A stretch of 39,153 nt of DNA from Mucilaginibacter sp. UBA5151 (GCA_002413785.1 DHXR01000026.1:1-39153); one strand, 5' to 3'. Positions 30,726 to 38,833 are shown, numbered from the stretch's first letter. Made by a program: numbers and translations. The notes: generated by a model not told the origin, from the sequence alone.

Positions 30726-30841
30726 GTGGTTAGAGGTTAGTTAATTAGAGATCAGTTAAAAATAATGCATTGCGATCAAAGATTAGAAATTAGTTTTAAA
30801 TGACAAAGTTAACTAATCTCCAGTCTCTAAACTCTAATCAC
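30726..30841. repeat. Inverted pair of 7-nt periodic tracts between two genes
   Basis: Plus strand from 30726: GTGGTTA, GAGGTTA, GTTAATTA, GAGATCA. Minus strand from 30841, right after the stop of the Gfo/Idh gene: GTGATTA, GAGTTTA, GAGACTG, GAGATTA, GTTAACT. The two ends are clearly related to each other as inverted repeats and each has a seven-base period. The 50 bases between them are AT-rich. Confidence 0.65.
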
Positions 30842-31951
30842 TTACCCAATCTTCTCCCATTTCCCGGAATCTAAACTCTTATAAATGGCATCTACCACTT
30901 TCATGTCCTTTAAGCCCTCTTCGCCGGGTACGCGGGTGGGTTTGTTTTGGGTTATGCAGTTCGCAAAGTCATCCATTTGTGCGGCTTGTTGCACAATTTG
31001 CGGATAGGGCATCTGTTTGCCATTAACGCTGCCATCAATTCCGCCATAGCCATAAGCTGGGCCGAGTTCAAATTTGCCGTGCTCCTCCTCCACTTTCAGG
31101 TAACTCCAGTCGTGGTTATAACTCGACTTGCCGGTTGTTTTAAATCCCCCGGGGAATTCAAGTTCCCAAAAAATGGTTTCATCTACTTCCTTAAAAAACT
31201 CGGGACGGGTTTTTTCCTGAGTGGCTTTAACGGCAATAGGTTCCTGGCCTAAAGTATAGCGGGTTCCCTGTATGCTGTAAATACCCATATCCATTAAACC
31301 GCCGCCGCCGGCCAGCGCCTTTTTTAAGCGCCATGCATTAGGGTCGCCGCGATAGGTAAAGCCATTGCCTGTATCAATATTGGTAACTTTTCCAAAAATA
31401 TGCTGTTGACCCAGGCGCATCACCTCCATGTTATGCGGCTCAAAATGGAGTCGGTAACCAATGGAGAGCATGCGGCCGGCCTTTTTACAGGCGGCTATCA
31501 TTTCTTTGCATTCACCGGCATTTAAGGCCATTGGCTTTTCACAAATCACATGTTTGCCCGCTTTGGCCGCCCTGATGGTAAACTCTTTGTGCATAAACAC
31601 GGGCAAAACCACGTAAACAATATCAATATCGGGGTTAGCGGCTATCTCATCAAAATTTTGATAATTGTAAATGTTTTTTTGCGGGATGTTGTATCGTTTC
31701 GCCCAATCAACTGCTTTTGATGGCGTACCGGTTACTATCCCGGCAAGGTAACAATTACCGGTATGCAGCAAAGCCGGGCCCAATTGCCCGAAACTGTAAT
31801 AGCCCAAACCAACCAATGCCACACCCAATTTCTTACCCGGCCCTGATGATGCCATGGCCAGCGCTGATAAAGCGGGCCCCAGGGTCAGTGCCCCGACAGC
31901 CACCGAGCCTGTTTTGATAAAACGACGACGGGAAAATTTACTTATTGCCAT
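30842..31951 (-). CDS. Tat-exported Gfo/Idh/MocA family oxidoreductase
   Basis: A 369-residue NAD(P)-dependent oxidoreductase, probably acting on a sugar or glycan in the periplasm. The N-terminus SRRRFIKTGSVAVGALTLGP is a twin-arginine signal. The Rossmann fold has GLGYYSFGQLGP, and the family motif EKPMALNAGECKEM carries the conserved Lys of EKP. The C-terminal domain has the usual GGGGLMDMGIYSIQGTRYTLG and a possible catalytic His region. Some Gfo/Idh members of this type remove or convert sugars with a bound, non-exchanging NAD; that is family knowledge. The substrate is unknown. Confidence 0.88.
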   Translation of the reverse strand: MAISKFSRRRFIKTGSVAVGALTLGPALSALAMASSGPGKKLGVALVGLGYYSFGQLGPALLHTGNCYLAGIVTGTPSKAVDWAKRYNIPQKNIYNYQNFDEIAANPDIDIVYVVLPVFMHKEFTIRAAKAGKHVICEKPMALNAGECKEMIAACKKAGRMLSIGYRLHFEPHNMEVMRLGQQHIFGKVTNIDTGNGFTYRGDPNAWRLKKALAGGGGLMDMGIYSIQGTRYTLGQEPIAVKATQEKTRPEFFKEVDETIFWELEFPGGFKTTGKSSYNHDWSYLKVEEEHGKFELGPAYGYGGIDGSVNGKQMPYPQIVQQAAQMDDFANCITQNKPTRVPGEEGLKDMKVVDAIYKSLDSGKWEKIG

Positions 31952-32033
31952 AACCTGTAAAATTGATCACCTAAAATTAGTGAATTTTAACCTGCAAATG
32001 AAATTTCAATAAAATTGTGACTTGAGATTTAAT

Positions 32034-32064
32034 GATTTGTCAACTTTTTAAAAGTTGACAAATC
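32034..32064. repeat. Perfect 31-base palindrome after the HAD gene
   Basis: GATTTGTCAACTTTT, one T, and AAAAGTTGACAAATC pair perfectly over 15 bases each. It lies 16 bases beyond the stop codon of the HAD gene on the minus strand. There is no run of T directly behind it in either direction, so a simple intrinsic terminator is not certain. It could be a terminator, a repeat or a binding site. Confidence 0.7.
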
Positions 32065-32079
32065 TGCGCGTCATAAAAA

Positions 32080-32727
32080 CTATAACAATTCCACCAAAGC
32101 ATTAAAATTGCTTATGGTGGCTACCTGCCCCTCTTCAACCACACCAAAACCATAATCGGCAAAAATAAATGGAACAACTGCTTTTGTGGCGGCATCATAA
32201 TCGCCGAAGGTATCGCCAACATAAACCGGGGCTTTTAGCCGGTGATCGTTTACAATATCTTTTATGTTTTCGGCCTTTGGGTTGCCTTTGGTGCCAAAGC
32301 ATTGGTGGCCCATAAAATAATGCCCCATCTGGCTTATTTTTAAAAATACTTCGATATAGCCGTTCTGGCAATTGCTTACTATAAACAGTTTATATTTGCC
32401 GGCCAGGTAGGCCAGTGTTTCATCAAGGGCCGGGTAAAGTTCGCCTCCTTTGGTATATAATATTTCGAGTTCGCTTTTAGCGCAAATCTCCATTAACGCA
32501 GCACGTTTTTCGGTATCAATATAGGGAAACAATTTATCAAATATCGCAGTGTAGGTCATCCCGGTAATGGAACGCACTTTTTCCTGCGTCATCACTTCAT
32601 CTACGTAATCCACCTGGTCAATAGCATCCTGCCAGGCAAGGGCAACGTTTCCGGTACTATCCCATAGCGTACCGTCGAGGTCAAAAATTATACTGTCGAA
32701 TTTGTTTTTTAGAGAGGCGCTCATCAT
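32080..32727 (-). CDS. HAD-family phosphatase (phosphoglycolate phosphatase-like)
   Basis: A 215-residue hydrolase. Motif I FDLDGTLWDS gives the nucleophile D16 and acid/base D18. Motif II is FIVSNCQ, motif III includes K in GNPKAEN, and motif IV is YVGDTFGDYDAA. A helical cap domain (about residues 25-100) matches the Gph/PGMB subfamily. The substrate may be phosphoglycolate or another small phosphate; not decided by sequence. A -7 box 15 bases before the ATG suggests a short leader. Confidence 0.86.
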   Translation of the reverse strand: MMSASLKNKFDSIIFDLDGTLWDSTGNVALAWQDAIDQVDYVDEVMTQEKVRSITGMTYTAIFDKLFPYIDTEKRAALMEICAKSELEILYTKGGELYPALDETLAYLAGKYKLFIVSNCQNGYIEVFLKISQMGHYFMGHQCFGTKGNPKAENIKDIVNDHRLKAPVYVGDTFGDYDAATKAVVPFIFADYGFGVVEEGQVATISNFNALVELL

Positions 32728-32741
32728 TTTTTGCTAAGCGG

Positions 32742-32749
32742 CAAAAATA
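32742..32749 (-). promoter_or_regulatory. Likely -7 box of the HAD gene
   Basis: The minus-strand sequence TATTTTTG is a perfect TAnnTTTG match. A TTG lies 16 bases further upstream, closer than the usual 19-21. The start codon is about 15 bases after the box, so the leader is probably under ten nucleotides. Confidence 0.4.
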
Positions 32750-33071
32750 GAGGATTTTTTTATGCCAAGCCCGGAGATACGCCTTTATTTATTTTTATAA
32801 TATCCAATTCACCCGTTTTGATGCGATGGTCAAAAATTACCGGCAGGCGCCAGCTTTCATATTTACTTTATTAACAAAACACAAACATCAGAGGTGTCTT
32901 TTTTTATATCGGTTATTAGACGTATATAAAATTCAGCTGTTACAAAAAGATACATTTAATGGCAAACCGGGCTTTATTATATTGTCATTATTCCCTCACA
33001 AAGTTATAGGGGCTCTTCATCAGGCTACAAATTTCTTAATTTTACCTAAATTTATTTGAAAAGGATATCTA
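32750..33071. other. AT-rich intergenic region, no convincing gene
   Basis: A divergent gap of about 320 bases between the HAD gene and the ABC exporter. One open frame on the plus strand (32826-33059, ATG start, 77 residues) has no recognisable features and a composition like non-coding AT-rich DNA. The end of the gap, TTTATTTG at about 33051-33058, resembles a -7 box with one mismatch just before the exporter start. Confidence 0.3.
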
Positions 33072-34907
33072 TTGCAAACCCGCCCGCCAAAAAATACACG
33101 CCCCGCACCTTTAACATTAAAAGAACGACTGGCTGCATTACGCAACTTGCCCGCCTTTTTTAAACTGGTATGGGAAACCAGCCCATGGCTAACCATCGCA
33201 AACTCTATGCTGCGTATTGCCCGGTCAGCAATGCCTGTCGCTTTGTTGTATGTGGGTAAACTGATCATCGATCAGGTGATCAAACTCAGCCATCAGCATG
33301 TTGCAGACACCCATCATTTATGGGAACTGGTAGGTTTTGAATTTGCTTTGGCTATATTAACCGATGCATTGAACCGTGCTATAACTTTGATGGATGCCCT
33401 GTTAGGCGATCTTTTCAGCAACCATACTTCGGTAAAGATAATGGCCCATGCGGCAACACTTGATCTCGACCAGTTTGAGGATTCTGTTTTTTACGATAAA
33501 CTGGAAAGGGCGCGCCAGCAAACCCTCGGGCGTACGCTATTGCTTTCGCAGGTTATGAGCCAGGTGCAGGATTTGATCACGATGGGATTTTTGGCTGCCG
33601 GATTGATGGCCTTTAACCCCTGGCTTATTATTTTGCTCTTTATTGCTATAATACCAGCATTTTTGGGCGAATCGTATTTTAATGATCAAAGCTATGCCCT
33701 CACCCGCGGCCAAACCCCCGAACGCAGGGAACTTGACTATATACGCTACCTTGGCGCCAGCGATGAAACCGCCAAAGAGGTGAAAATATTCGATCTGTCG
33801 GGTTTTATCATAGGGCGTTTCCGGCAACTGTCGACCAGGTTTTACCTTGATAACAAAAGACTTTCGGTAAAAAGGTCATTATGGGGTACTTTTTTCGCCA
33901 TGCTGGGCAGTATTGGCTATTACGCAGCTTATGTTGTGATTATTATGAGGGCAGTTGACGGCAGCGTTACCATTGGCATGCTTACTTTTCTGGCTGGTTC
34001 ATTCAAACAATTGCGCACTTTGCTCGAAGGTATCCTGATCCGTTTCACCTCTGTATCGCAGGGGGCCATCTACCTGCGCGACTTTTTTGAGTTTTTCGAT
34101 ATCAAACCTAAAATAAAACCGGCTGCCCATCCGCTGCCATTTCCTGAAAAAATACAACAGGGCTTTACTTTTGAAGATGTTGGTTTCCGTTATGCCAACT
34201 CCGACCGCTGGGCAAACCGTCATTTGAGTTTTACTTTACATCCCGGTGAAAAGTTAGCGCTTGTTGGCGAAAACGGTGCAGGTAAAACTACCCTTGTAAA
34301 ATTGCTGGCCCGCCTCTATGATCCAACCGAAGGCCGTATTTTATTAGATGGTATTGACCTTCGCGAATATGACATTGCTGATCTGCGCTGTAATATCGGG
34401 ATCATTTTCCAGGATTATTTGCGTTACCAGATGACCTTTGCTCAAAACATCGCGGTGGGGAATATCAGCCAGCAACATAACCGCCCTTTGATAGAATCAT
34501 CGGCAAAACAAAGCCTGGCAGATGCATTGGCAGACAAACTTCCGGGCGCTTATGACCAGCAATTGGGCAAGCGCTTTTCACAGGGCGTTGAATTATCGGG
34601 CGGCGAATGGCAAAAAGTGGCCCTTGCTCGTGCTTACATGCGCGATGCGCAGTTGCTTATACTTGATGAACCAACTTCGGCGCTTGATGCGAGGGCCGAA
34701 TACACCGTATTTGAACGCTTTGCCGAACTAACCAAAGGAAAATCGGCGGTTCTTATCTCTCACCGTTTCAGCACGGTACGGATGGCCGACAGGATATTGG
34801 TACTTGAAAAAGGTGAACTTATTGAAATTGGCAGCCACCAGGAGCTCATCCAAAAAGGCGGCCGTTATGCCGAATTGTTTAACCTGCAGGCTTTGGGATA
34901 CAGGTAA
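33072..34907 (+). CDS. ABC exporter, fused permease and ATPase
   Basis: A 611-residue half-transporter of the ABCB type. The membrane domain (about residues 35-330) has six helices. The ATPase domain (about 355-605) has Walker A GENGAGKTT, the signature LSGGEWQK, Walker B LLILDEPTSALD and the switch His in VLISHRFSTVR. The start is TTG at 33072: a stop codon lies in frame 13 bases upstream and no ATG occurs near the expected N-terminus. The signature has GEWQ rather than GQ, common in lipid and peptide exporters of this type. The substrate is unknown; no partner gene follows. Confidence 0.88.
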   Translation: MQTRPPKNTRPAPLTLKERLAALRNLPAFFKLVWETSPWLTIANSMLRIARSAMPVALLYVGKLIIDQVIKLSHQHVADTHHLWELVGFEFALAILTDALNRAITLMDALLGDLFSNHTSVKIMAHAATLDLDQFEDSVFYDKLERARQQTLGRTLLLSQVMSQVQDLITMGFLAAGLMAFNPWLIILLFIAIIPAFLGESYFNDQSYALTRGQTPERRELDYIRYLGASDETAKEVKIFDLSGFIIGRFRQLSTRFYLDNKRLSVKRSLWGTFFAMLGSIGYYAAYVVIIMRAVDGSVTIGMLTFLAGSFKQLRTLLEGILIRFTSVSQGAIYLRDFFEFFDIKPKIKPAAHPLPFPEKIQQGFTFEDVGFRYANSDRWANRHLSFTLHPGEKLALVGENGAGKTTLVKLLARLYDPTEGRILLDGIDLREYDIADLRCNIGIIFQDYLRYQMTFAQNIAVGNISQQHNRPLIESSAKQSLADALADKLPGAYDQQLGKRFSQGVELSGGEWQKVALARAYMRDAQLLILDEPTSALDARAEYTVFERFAELTKGKSAVLISHRFSTVRMADRILVLEKGELIEIGSHQELIQKGGRYAELFNLQALGYR

Positions 34908-35029
34908 AAAAATAAAAACATTTCAAATCTTTGTATGTTATTGCTAAACGAGTTTAAACTCCTAACGTTTAATTAAGCCTAAAAAAATAAAATACAATCG
35001 ATGGAAAATTATTTACCAGTAAGAAAAAA

Positions 35030-35097
35030 TACGTAAAACTACGTATATGAATCGCGTATAAATACCGGTAACTTTGGGATATGTACCGGTATCTTTG
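35030..35097 (+). promoter_or_regulatory. Tandem promoter-like boxes with palindromic repeats
   Basis: TACGTA occurs twice (35030-35035 and 35040-35045). Then TACCGGTAACTTTG (35063-35076) and TACCGGTATCTTTG (35084-35097) form a direct repeat with a 21-base period. Each copy joins the palindrome TACCGGTA to a perfect TAnnTTTG box (TAACTTTG and TATCTTTG). The start of the next gene lies 53 bases downstream. It may be two overlapping promoters or an operator with two sites spaced by two helical turns. Confidence 0.45.
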
Positions 35098-35150
35098 AAC
35101 TAATTGATTTATTAAACTTTTTTTGTTGAACAATACTAACCTGTGTTCTC

Positions 35151-35507
35151 ATGAAACAATTATTACTTAAATCTCTGTTTATTGCAGGATCAGCTTTTAT
35201 ATACATACAAGGTGCTAAACTACTAACAATCAACAATAAAATTTTTGATCAACAGTCATCCGGCCCTGTAAGTCCTAATCATACCATAAAAAAACAACAT
35301 AAAACAATCGGGTCGGTGATCAATACTGCTTTGTTGGAAGCCGATTTCAAAGATAAAGCATTAGTGCTTTTTTTTAACAAATCACCCGTGCTCCATAATA
35401 TGACGGGCAATGCCTATAACGAAACGCCGGTTTATAATCCCTACATCAATTTTACCTATTACGATCTGATCGTTAAAAACCCGGACCTGTTGCAAAGAAA
35501 TAAATGA
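35151..35507 (+). CDS. Small exported protein, function unknown
   Basis: A 118-residue protein with an N-terminal hydrophobic signal segment (KQLLLKSLFIAGSAFIYIQG) and a polar mature part with KQHKTIGSVINTALLEADFK and FNKSPVLHNMTGNAYNETPV. No domain is recognised and there is no lipobox. It has a conspicuous pair of promoter-like repeats upstream and converges with a short minus-strand gene 22 bases away. Confidence 0.55.
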   Translation: MKQLLLKSLFIAGSAFIYIQGAKLLTINNKIFDQQSSGPVSPNHTIKKQHKTIGSVINTALLEADFKDKALVLFFNKSPVLHNMTGNAYNETPVYNPYINFTYYDLIVKNPDLLQRNK

Positions 35508-35528
35508 GAAAAATTTTGCAAATTTCTG

Positions 35529-35678
35529 TTATTTTACCAGGTGTGCTCCGGTCATAAAAACAATCATTACCGGGATTGCAAGTACAATAAATACCCTTGC
35601 CATTTGAAGGCTGCTTGCATCGCCTTTAACAAATACATTGTACATGTCTGATTTAATGGTGTTTAATTTGTGTTCCAT
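35529..35678 (-). CDS. Small single-helix membrane protein
   Basis: A 49-residue frame from ATG at 35678 to TAA at 35529. The N-terminal half is polar (MEHKLNTIKSDMYNVFVKGD) and is followed by one membrane helix (ARVFIVLAIPVMIVFMTGA) ending HLVK. Coding character is good for its size and no frame on the other strand competes. No family is recognised. Confidence 0.55.
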   Translation of the reverse strand: MEHKLNTIKSDMYNVFVKGDASSLQMARVFIVLAIPVMIVFMTGAHLVK

Positions 35679-35820
35679 GGTTTTGTTTTTTTAATCTATC
35701 AAATAATTTATCAGTAATATAATTTATCAAATTATGTCATGTTATACGGGCAAGAAATTCCCCAGGTTACATGTATTTGATAAAAAAAATTAAAAAAGGC
35801 ATAAACATGGGTTTGGAAAT

Positions 35821-36144
35821 TTACGAAGCGCAAAACATCTGCTCAAAGGCTATACTTCTGCACGCTGTTAAACATTCTTTACGGATAAATTCAGGAAGAT
35901 CATCCGCATTTTTGAATTTAAAAACGGCTATCCCTCCCTCAAAATGATATTGAATATAGTGTTGGAGTTTATCGCAGGTTGATTTTTTATTGCTGCCATT
36001 GCTGAACCAACCAGCGTTATTTTTTTCAATTTCGAGCAGGCGGCAATTAAATTTTTCGATGATTTGCCTGCAATCCCTGGCCTCATCGCCAATATAAAGA
36101 ATATTGTTAAAAGACATCCAACTGATAAGTGACACCTGTTTCAT
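35821..36144 (-). CDS. Hypothetical protein
   Basis: A 107-residue protein counted from ATG at 36144; an in-frame TTG at 36150 is an alternative. It has an alpha/beta pattern with ILYIGDEARDCRQIIEKFN near the start and several Cys in the last third (ECLTACRSIAFEQMFCAS). No motif is recognised. It lies between a decayed sensor gene and a small membrane protein on the same strand. Confidence 0.5.
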   Translation of the reverse strand: MKQVSLISWMSFNNILYIGDEARDCRQIIEKFNCRLLEIEKNNAGWFSNGSNKKSTCDKLQHYIQYHFEGGIAVFKFKNADDLPEFIRKECLTACRSIAFEQMFCAS

Positions 36145-36227
36145 CCTCAAATAGTTTATGGCAACAAGTTATATATTGAAGATGAAATTATAATGAAAAC
36201 AGCATATTTTCATTTTGGCGGGTCCAT

Positions 36228-36751
36228 TTATAAACCAGTAATTAAAATAAAGATTAAGGCCGATATAATAAGGTCAGTTTCTTTTTGCCCTGTATTTTCA
36301 GCGGGCGTTACCTATTGCGGAAAACGCTTTTCTAAAAAATAACAACCCCAAAAAAACACCATCAGTGTGCCTATAAAAGGCAGGTGCATTTACGCTTTAC
36401 CAGTATCATGATCAACGCAATAAAAAAAACACCCACCTGGGTAGTTGACCCTTCAATTCCCCCGTTTAAAAACCAGCCCGGAATAAACATAATTATGCCC
36501 AGGGCAATATAACCAAGGGCCAGGTTTTCATTATAGCCTTTAAACCGGCTTTTATAAAACACAAAAACAGATATTCCCCCGATAAATACTTCTACCAGAA
36601 TTAAGCCTATTGGAAAACCTATCAGTAGATTTTCAACAAGGCCCGGCAGCATACTAAAGCCAACTGTTAAACAAACGGCGTTTAATAGCCTATTCTCTAA
36701 CGTTAACCCGGCATTATCAAATCCAGCAAAATTCTTTAATCTTTTCCACAA
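36228..36751 (-). pseudogene. Decayed membrane-sensor gene (kinase N-terminal domain)
   Basis: The first 126 residues (36751-36371) look like the N-terminal multi-helix sensor of Bacteroidota histidine kinases: LTLENRLLNAVCL, SRFKGYNENLALGYIALGI and FLNGGIEGSTTQVGVFF. At VKRK the frame shifts (a one-base loss in the AAATG run explains it). In the new frame, from 36389, MHLPFIGTLMVFFWGCYFLE and KRFPQ continue to TAG at 36312-36314, then VTPAENTGQKETDLIISALI follows in frame to TAA at 36228. Relatives keep a Trp before VTPY, so TGG-to-TAG is likely. The kinase part is absent. All three parts fit one ancestral gene. Confidence 0.75.
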
Positions 36752-36851
36752 TATCAGATCAGGATGTTTATCAAATTCACAAATTTAATTGGAAATACAC
36801 TTATAGTCAGATTAAAAAAAATAATTAATTCAGTCTGTAGAAAAACTTTGG

Positions 36852-37085
36852 CTAACAAGCCATTAAATGGGTCAGACTATAGTCAATTGATGAAGAAGTT
36901 ATTGTATTATGACGATTCCAGTCTTCTATATCGATCAGGCCCGGCATCGTTTGGTAATGCCGGTCGTCTTTTGAGCATTTAACAATATAGCCTATATCGT
37001 CCACCCTGGCAATTACAGGGCGGGAGCCGCACTCTTTGCATAGTTTACAGTAAATAGACCTTGGTATATTAACATAGCCCTTCAT
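36852..37085 (-). CDS. Small zinc-ribbon-like protein
   Basis: A 77-residue protein with C13, C16 and C19 in YCKLCKECGSRP, C37 in YIVKCSKDDRHYQT and a H at 43, followed by GLIDIEDWNRHN. This pattern resembles small zinc-ribbon proteins of the restriction-alleviation (Lar) type, mostly by the ending xxAIxxWN; function is not known. The ATG at 37085 is clear. The C-terminal 17 residues are less regular. Confidence 0.65.
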   Translation of the reverse strand: MKGYVNIPRSIYCKLCKECGSRPVIARVDDIGYIVKCSKDDRHYQTMPGLIDIEDWNRHNTITSSSIDYSLTHLMAC

Positions 37086-37203
37086 ATTAGCTTAATACGA
37101 TCAACGCCTCAAAAAGTTACCTGAAAATAATTTTACCAGAAAATATTAAACTTTTTACTGTTTCAATTGTTATAATAAATACATCTGTCTTAAAAAAAAC
37201 ATT

Positions 37204-37347
37204 ATGAAAAAGTACATTTTCAGGATAATAGCTTTGCTGATATTTGCATCAGCTATTTCAAGTTGCTCGTTAGAATACCGCAATGCACACAGGCACCCCC
37301 AGGAAGGTAATCGCGGTCGTGATCGCGACCGTGGTGACCATCATTAA
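37204..37347 (+). CDS. 47-residue lipoprotein with an Arg/Asp/His tail
   Basis: ATG at 37204 to TAA at 37347. A type II signal peptide (MKKYIFRIIALLIFASAISS with the modified C21) is followed by a 26-residue mature peptide with HRHPQEGNRGRDRDRGDHH, strongly charged and rich in Arg, Asp and His. No family is recognised. A hairpin with a T-run directly downstream supports an independent gene. It resembles the secreted His-rich peptide at 28355 in size and style, not in sequence. Confidence 0.65.
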   Translation: MKKYIFRIIALLIFASAISSCSLEYRNAHRHPQEGNRGRDRDRGDHH

Positions 37348-37365
37348 TAAAAATGGCTTCTTTGA

Positions 37366-37403
37366 ATAAAAAAGGTCCAGCGATAACCGAGGCCTTTTTT
37401 ATT
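37366..37403. terminator. Bidirectional intrinsic terminator
   Basis: AAAAAAGGTC and GGCCTTTTTT pair around a loop of about 13 bases, and both strands carry a T-run after the stem. It sits between the end of the small lipoprotein gene (plus) and the end of the GH16 gene (minus) and probably serves both. Confidence 0.75.
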
Positions 37404-37418
37404 TAATTGTGTTAAATT

Positions 37419-38285
37419 TTATTTGGAGCTTTTGGTTACCAAAACCCAATCTACCAGCACTTTTGCTTCGCCCGCCTTTATTTTATTAACCGTAGCATCG
37501 GATATGCCATTGTAAGGCGCTTTTATATTATTCACTCCTGCCGGATAACCGCCGCCAATGGCAAAGTTGAGGATGATAAACTTCGCGTTATCAAATGCCC
37601 AGCGGCCGTAATGCTCAACCATGGCACGGGTTACCGTATAGGTTACCTTCCCGTCTAACTTAAAAACAATGCTGTCTGCTGTCCAGTCAACCGAATAAAC
37701 ATGCCATTGCGTAACATCAGTTCCTTTCGGAAAAAAGGCGCGGTAGGCCAAAGGGGTATTTCCAAAATATTTAGGGCCATGAAGAGCGTTGCTTATCCAA
37801 CTCGAATCGCCAACGGTTTCCATCATATCTATTTCGCCGCAGTCGGGCCAATTACCATTCCCCAGCGCCCAAAACGCCGGCCATAACCCCGCCCCTGAAG
37901 ACATTTTCATCCGGGCGGAAGCAGTGCCGTATGTAAATTCCATTTTATCGCGGGTATTTATCCTGCCCGAAATAAAATCGTACTTCTTATGCTCTTTACT
38001 GGTAAAGCCCGGCTGATAGCGTGCCTTTATAAGCAAAGCGCCATTAGTTGCCCCTTCCGCAGCGGTGCCGTTAACCAGATAAAGCGTAGCTGCTGAATCA
38101 ACGTAAGCCTGCTGTTCATCATTAACCGTATTGCCTGTGACTTCAATATTCCATTTTGTGCGGTCGAGGGTTTTTCCGTTAAAATCTTCAAAGAAAACGG
38201 TGTCTGTTTTCGGCAGGCTCAACTGTGCTTTGGCAGATGTTATCATTAAAGACGCGGCGATTGTTGTAAGCAATGGAAATTTCAT
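37419..38285 (-). CDS. Secreted glycoside hydrolase family 16
   Basis: A 288-residue secreted enzyme likely cleaving beta-1,3 or mixed beta-glucans. A signal peptide (MKFPLLTTIAASLMITSAKA) precedes a single beta-jelly-roll domain. The catalytic motif is GEIDMMETVG with nucleophile E151, D153 and acid/base E156. Supporting segments are YGTASARMKMSSGAGLWPAF, ALHGPKYFG and HVYSVDWTADSIVFKLDG. No SusC/SusD pair flanks it, so it is not part of a visible polysaccharide utilisation locus. Confidence 0.92.
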   Translation of the reverse strand: MKFPLLTTIAASLMITSAKAQLSLPKTDTVFFEDFNGKTLDRTKWNIEVTGNTVNDEQQAYVDSAATLYLVNGTAAEGATNGALLIKARYQPGFTSKEHKKYDFISGRINTRDKMEFTYGTASARMKMSSGAGLWPAFWALGNGNWPDCGEIDMMETVGDSSWISNALHGPKYFGNTPLAYRAFFPKGTDVTQWHVYSVDWTADSIVFKLDGKVTYTVTRAMVEHYGRWAFDNAKFIILNFAIGGGYPAGVNNIKAPYNGISDATVNKIKAGEAKVLVDWVLVTKSSK

Positions 38286-38367
38286 TTTTGTTTATTATTG
38301 GTGTGGTAAAAGTAGGGTTTATAAACACAAAAAAAAAGACCCTGGGTGTAAAACAAACAGCTGCTTA

Positions 38368-38595
38368 TTACAACTTAACCTTCACGTACTTTTCAATGAT
38401 CGTCCTGTTAATATTTTCCTTTTCAACTTTCTCAAGGCCGGTTTGGGTGAGGGTATCATTTTTTAAGCTAACAGTAAAATCGAATGTCTTGCCTTCCCAG
38501 TTTTTATCGATTTCACGTAGAGCAATTCGGACGCAAAATACGCGGGTCCTAATAATTTTGCCTGTTAGGATTTTGTCTGTTGTCAATAAAAGCAA
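38368..38595 (-). pseudogene. C-terminal remnant of a small beta-rich protein
   Basis: An open frame of 75 codons with a stop immediately before it and no ATG. From about codon 27, IDKNWEGKTFDFTVSLKNDT and LTQTGLEKVEKENINRTIIE look like the C-terminal strands of a small lipocalin- or DUF4488-like secreted protein. The upstream part is not protein-like. It overlaps the end of the toxin gene, which may have displaced the missing N-terminal part. Confidence 0.4.
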
Positions 38596-38833
38596 TTAAT
38601 ACGATAGTTTGACTTTTAGGTTTGACATGATAAACCAGGGAAACCTGCTTAATAACTACACCTATGTGAGTATGCTTTAACCTCACAGATTTACGAAACA
38701 TCAAAGGCTGTTTTTGCAATGAATTTAGATAATCATTAACACGAGCCGTAAAATTAAATATTTCTTTTTCTGTCCAGTGTTCTTCTAAATAAGCTATCCT
38801 TTTGCCAAAGGTTTTAACAGCCTTTTTGTCCAT
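38549..38833 (-). CDS. RelE/ParE-like toxin, second toxin-antitoxin pair
   Basis: A 94-residue protein of the RelE/ParE superfamily: it starts with AVKTFGKRIAYLEEHWTEKE, has KSVRLKHTHIGVVIK with the central strands and ends with IVLIAFIDNRQNP, the typical end of ParE/RelE toxins. It would act on gyrase or on ribosome-bound mRNA; the two cannot be told apart here. One base separates it from the upstream antitoxin gene. Confidence 0.82.
   Translation of the reverse strand: MDKKAVKTFGKRIAYLEEHWTEKEIFNFTARVNDYLNSLQKQPLMFRKSVRLKHTHIGVVIKQVSLVYHVKPKSQTIVLIAFIDNRQNPNRQNY

Noticed and set aside
32826..33059. 77-codon plus-strand open frame
   Set aside because: AT-rich composition, no recognisable family or signal, and it fills a divergent promoter region.
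35001..35036. 11-codon open frame, possible leader peptide before the exported protein gene
   Set aside because: Too short, no attenuator-like hairpins follow, and it overlaps the repeated TACGTA boxes.
36194..36343. 49-codon plus-strand open frame
   Set aside because: It is antisense to the membrane segments of the decayed sensor gene and its peptide has no protein-like pattern.
36764..36982. 72-codon plus-strand open frame
   Set aside because: Antisense to the zinc-ribbon gene, which has a clear Cys pattern on the minus strand.
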